Source: Actinoallomurus bryophytorum (lineage in GTDB: Bacteria; Actinomycetota; Actinomycetes; Streptosporangiales; Streptosporangiaceae). From it: 64,000 nucleotides of DNA. Under the pieces are notes generated by a model that ran no database searches, was not told where the DNA came from, and was given only the letters and a program-made list of their open reading frames with translations. The first letter of the stretch is position 1. Each line of letters opens with the position of its first letter. A program made the position numbers and the translations under genes. The DNA lies in NCBI RefSeq assembly GCF_006716425.1, contig NZ_VFOZ01000003.1:124001-188000 (forward strand), given 5' to 3'. Positions 61,271 to 64,000 of the stretch are shown here, one piece after another.

Positions 61271-61598
61271 GCCGAGATCCTCGCAGAGGGCGCCGCGCCC
61301 CACCTCCCCCTGGCGAGCGAGGACGCCGTGACCGCGCGGCGCCCTGGCGGAATAACGGCAGGGTGCTATACGCTGTTCGTAGCGCCGAAGATTCCGGCTC
61401 GATCGGATAGGCGCCTTCCAGCCGCGTCGCTGAGCCTCCGTCCCGAGTTCTACGGGCGGACGAACCTCCATCCTGAGATGTCTCTCGTGAATTTCCGGCG
61501 TACCCCTTTGCGTACGCGTTCTCGAGAAGCCGTTTCCTCACATCGGATGGCGTGCATCGCCGCGAGCTCTGTCAGATTTTTCCTTTGAAAGGACCCCC
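61271..61598. other. 328-base divergent gap upstream of rho
   Basis: No gene is convincing. A TGCTATACG extended -10-like box at 61364-61372 on the forward strand could drive rho with a 220-base leader. Such a long leader before rho is notable, because Rho often autoregulates by attenuation in its own leader. Confidence 0.4.
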
Positions 61599-62783
61599 AT
61601 GAGCACCACCACCCAGACCAGGCCGGTCGCCGCGGCGACCGCCCAGGAGATCCCTCCCGTTCTGGTGTCGGGCATCCTCGACATCAACGACAAGAACGCC
61701 TTCGTACGGGCCGACGGCTACCTGCCGGGCCCCGGCGACACCTATCTTTCGGCCGCCCAGGTGACCAGGTACGGCCTGCGGCCCGGCGACCGGATCGAGG
61801 GCGCCGCCCGTACCCCCCGCCCGGGAGACCGGCGCGAGAAGTTCCGCAACCTCATCCGGGTGGACACGGTCAACGGCCGTCCCGCGGAAAACCCGGAGAA
61901 CACCGTCAAGCGCCCGAATTTCGCCGATCTGACGCCGCTGTACCCGCAGGAGCGGCTGCGCCTGGAAACCGGCGCCGGCGAGCTGACCGGCCGCATCATG
62001 GACCTGGTCACCCCCATCGGAAAAGGCCAGCGCGGTCTCATCGTGGCGCCGCCCAAAGCGGGCAAGACCATGATTCTGCAGGCCATCGCAAAGGCCATCC
62101 GGACAAATAACCCGGAATGCCACGTAATGATCGTGCTCGTCGACGAACGGCCCGAAGAGGTCACCGACATGCAGCGGTCGGCGGACGCCGAGGTCATCCA
62201 CTCCACCTTCGACCGCCCGGCGAGCGAGCACATCGCCCTCGCCGAGCTGGCGATCGAGCGCGCCAAGCGGATCGTCGAGCTCGGCGGCGACGTGGTCGTC
62301 ATCCTCGACTCGATCACCCGGCTCGGCCGGGCGTACAACCTCGCGGCTCCCTCGAGCAGCCGCATCCTGGCCGGCGGCGTGGCCGCGACGGCCATCCACC
62401 CGCCGCGCCGTTTCCTCGGCGCCGCCCGCAACATCGAGGACGGCGGCTCCCTGACCATCATCGCGTCGGTGCTCGTGGAGACCGGTTCGCGTATGGACGA
62501 GGTCTTCTTCGAGGAGTTCAAGGGCACCGGCAACATGGAGCTGCGGCTACGCCGCGACCTCGCCGACAGGCGGATCTTCCCGGCCGTCGACGCCGCGCCC
62601 TCCAGCACCCGCCGCGACGACCTGCTCATGTCCTCCATCGAGCTGGAGACCGTGGCCCGGCTGCGCCAGGTGTTGCACTCCCTCGGTCCTCAGGAGGCTC
62701 TCGAGCTCCTCACCGGCAAACTCCGCGAGACCTCCTCCAACGCGGAGTTCCTCACCCAGATTCTGCGCGAGTCCGCACGCTGA
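61599..62783 (+). CDS. Short-form transcription termination factor Rho
   Basis: A 394-residue hexameric RNA-dependent ATPase. It lacks the N-terminal Rho_N helix bundle and the long acidic/basic insertion typical of actinobacterial Rho (about 600-700 residues). It keeps the RNA-binding CSD (ILDINDKNAFVRADGYLPGPGDTYLS, broken by turns), the Walker A PPKAGKT (151-157) and Walker B/Q-loop segments LDSITRLGRAYN and IHPPRRFLGAARN. Secondary-channel residues GGVD read GGVA. This looks like an accessory Rho paralogue; the canonical copy is presumably elsewhere. Confidence 0.88.
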   Translation: MSTTTQTRPVAAATAQEIPPVLVSGILDINDKNAFVRADGYLPGPGDTYLSAAQVTRYGLRPGDRIEGAARTPRPGDRREKFRNLIRVDTVNGRPAENPENTVKRPNFADLTPLYPQERLRLETGAGELTGRIMDLVTPIGKGQRGLIVAPPKAGKTMILQAIAKAIRTNNPECHVMIVLVDERPEEVTDMQRSADAEVIHSTFDRPASEHIALAELAIERAKRIVELGGDVVVILDSITRLGRAYNLAAPSSSRILAGGVAATAIHPPRRFLGAARNIEDGGSLTIIASVLVETGSRMDEVFFEEFKGTGNMELRLRRDLADRRIFPAVDAAPSSTRRDDLLMSSIELETVARLRQVLHSLGPQEALELLTGKLRETSSNAEFLTQILRESAR

Positions 62784-62804
62784 GAGCCCAAGACCGTGCC
62801 TGCC

Positions 62805-64000
62805 TCAGTCGACGGTCACGCTCTTGGCCAGGTTGCGTGGCTTGTCCACGTCATGGCCCAGCGCCACCGCCGCGTGATAGGCGAGTAGCTGCAGCGGGAT
62901 CGTCAACAGGATCGGGTCGAGCTCGGGTTCGTTCTTCGGCACCGCGATCGCGTCCTCGCCCGCCACACCGTGGCCGATGGTCACCACCCGGCCGTGCCGG
63001 GCCCTGATCTCCCCGAGCGTCGAGCGGTTCTTGTCCAGGAGTTCGTCGTCCGGGACGATCGCGACCGTCGGAAGCGCGGGACTGACGAGAGCCAGCGGGC
63101 CGTGCTTGAGCTCGCTCGCGGGATACGCCTCCGCGTGGACGTAGGAGACCTCCTTGAGCTTCTGCGCCCCCTCGCGTGCGACCGGCCAGCCGCGGACCCG
63201 CCCCACGAACAGCATGCTGTGATACTTCGCCAGGTCCCCGGCCAGTGCGGCGATCCGGTCCTCCTGCTCCAGGATCTCCCCGATCTGCGCGGGCAGCGCC
63301 CGCAGCCCCTCGGTGATCCGCCGGCCGTCGGCGGGGGACAGGTCATGGATCCGGCCCAGGTGCAGCGCGAGCAGCGCGAACACCACCGCCGTCGACGTGT
63401 ACGCCTTGGTCGAGGCGACCGCGATCTCCGGACCGGCGTGCAGGTAGATCCCGCCGTCGCACTCGCGGGCGATCGCGCTGCCGACGGCGTTGACCACGCC
63501 GAGGACCCGGCCGCCCTTGCGCCGCAGCTCCTGCACCGCGGCGAGCGTGTCGTAGGTCTCGCCGGACTGGCTGACCGCGACGTAGAGCGTGTCCGCCTCG
63601 ACGACCGGGTTGCGGTAGCGGAACTCCGACGCGGGCTCGGCGTCCGCCGGGATCCGGGCCAGCTCCTCGATGAGCTGCGCGCCCACCTGGCCCGCGTAGT
63701 ACGCCGAGCCGCAACCGAGGATCTTCACCCGGCGTATGGCACGTGCCTCGCGGGGGTCCAGGTCCAGCCCGCCCAGGTGGGCCGTGTGGAACCGGGCGTC
63801 GAGCCGTCCCCGCAGCGCACGCTCGACCGCGGCGGGCTGCTCGTGGATCTCCTTGCGCATGAAGTGCGTGTAGCCCTCGGCGTCATAGGCCGCGTCCTCG
63901 GTCTCGATGACCGAGGGCTCCTTGAGCGTGACCTGGGCGTCCAGGGTGAACGTGCGGAACCCGTCGGGCCGGATCGAGGCGAGCTCGCCGTCGTCCAGGT
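62805..64000 (-). CDS. glmS: Glutamine-fructose-6-phosphate aminotransferase (isomerising), C-terminal part
   Basis: About 398 residues of GlmS are visible; the start and most of the glutaminase domain lie beyond the right edge. The frame enters with the end of the glutaminase domain (LDDGELASIRPDGFRTFTL), then MRKEIHEQPAAVERALRGRL. Two SIS isomerase domains follow, with GCGSAYYAG, SQSGETYDTLAAVQE and the C-terminal DKPRNLAKSVTVD that closes the active site. The enzyme makes glucosamine-6-phosphate for peptidoglycan. It is convergent with rho. Confidence 0.96.
   Translation of the reverse strand, partial: LDDGELASIRPDGFRTFTLDAQVTLKEPSVIETEDAAYDAEGYTHFMRKEIHEQPAAVERALRGRLDARFHTAHLGGLDLDPREARAIRRVKILGCGSAYYAGQVGAQLIEELARIPADAEPASEFRYRNPVVEADTLYVAVSQSGETYDTLAAVQELRRKGGRVLGVVNAVGSAIARECDGGIYLHAGPEIAVASTKAYTSTAVVFALLALHLGRIHDLSPADGRRITEGLRALPAQIGEILEQEDRIAALAGDLAKYHSMLFVGRVRGWPVAREGAQKLKEVSYVHAEAYPASELKHGPLALVSPALPTVAIVPDDELLDKNRSTLGEIRARHGRVVTIGHGVAGEDAIAVPKNEPELDPILLTIPLQLLAYHAAVALGHDVDKPRNLAKSVTVD

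Overview
The window is high-GC, densely coded DNA from an actinomycete. Most genes use GTG, TTG or ATG starts, many adjacent starts and stops overlap by 1 to 4 bases, and several promoters look leaderless. Mycothiol-type DinB, DUF5999, DUF397 and FtsR/GarA genes, and an order matching Mycobacterium tuberculosis Rv1822-Rv1832, place it in the filamentous Actinomycetota. My best guess is Streptosporangiales/Thermomonosporaceae, but the family is inference. I saw no insertion sequence, prophage, CRISPR array, tRNA or rRNA.

1-26 kb is accessory chromosome. It holds the end of a LigD/LigC-type DNA ligase, an ArsR-MFS efflux pair with a 24-base perfect palindrome as probable operator, and a PrmC-like methyltransferase. 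A MocR regulator lies divergent from a bicovalent FAD oxidoreductase plus a RibD-C protein, and a MarR regulator faces a VOC gene behind a decapitated NTF2-like remnant. Then come a DUF4236 gene, a PAS-SpoIIE phosphatase, a Tat-exported phospholipase C, a type I phosphomannose isomerase and an aromatic-hydroxylase/TetR pair with two operators. A coupled GT-C plus trifunctional methyltransferase/glycosyltransferase pair follows, then a phosphotransferase, hydrolase, lipoprotein, NmrA-like protein and aldo-keto reductase.

25.5-48 kb starts with a secreted GH20 hexosaminidase and a 1.1-kb structured intergenic region carrying a DUF397 remnant. The conserved block follows: PgsA-like phosphatidyltransferase, a nucleotidyltransferase fused to a degenerate phosphomannomutase, DUF881-Sbp-DUF881, a GarA-like FHA protein, an FtsR-like MerR, a DUF151 nuclease and an Rv1830-like MerR. 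gcvP lies at the far end behind a tandem glycine riboswitch. gcvH, which sits next to garA in M. tuberculosis, is missing from its expected slot. The block is broken by a repeat-rich gap (37.7-38.5 kb), a flippase-like protein with a pseudokinase domain, and a TetR/DrrAB-type exporter with a multi-site operator.

48-64 kb carries an XRE/membrane-protein pair, a TPR protein, a PPOX protein, two small actinobacterial proteins, a lutABC operon with an unusually short LutB, an MpaB-like oxygenase, a mycothiol-type DinB protein, an HxlR/RibD-C divergent pair, a PlsC acyltransferase, a two-component system, a short second-type Rho and the C-terminal part of GlmS. The recurring architecture is a local repressor with a visible inverted repeat next to one oxidoreductase or transporter. 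The best leads for something undescribed are the trifunctional glycan enzyme, the short Rho, the dead phosphomannomutase half, two coupled small ORFs and the repeat-rich gap.
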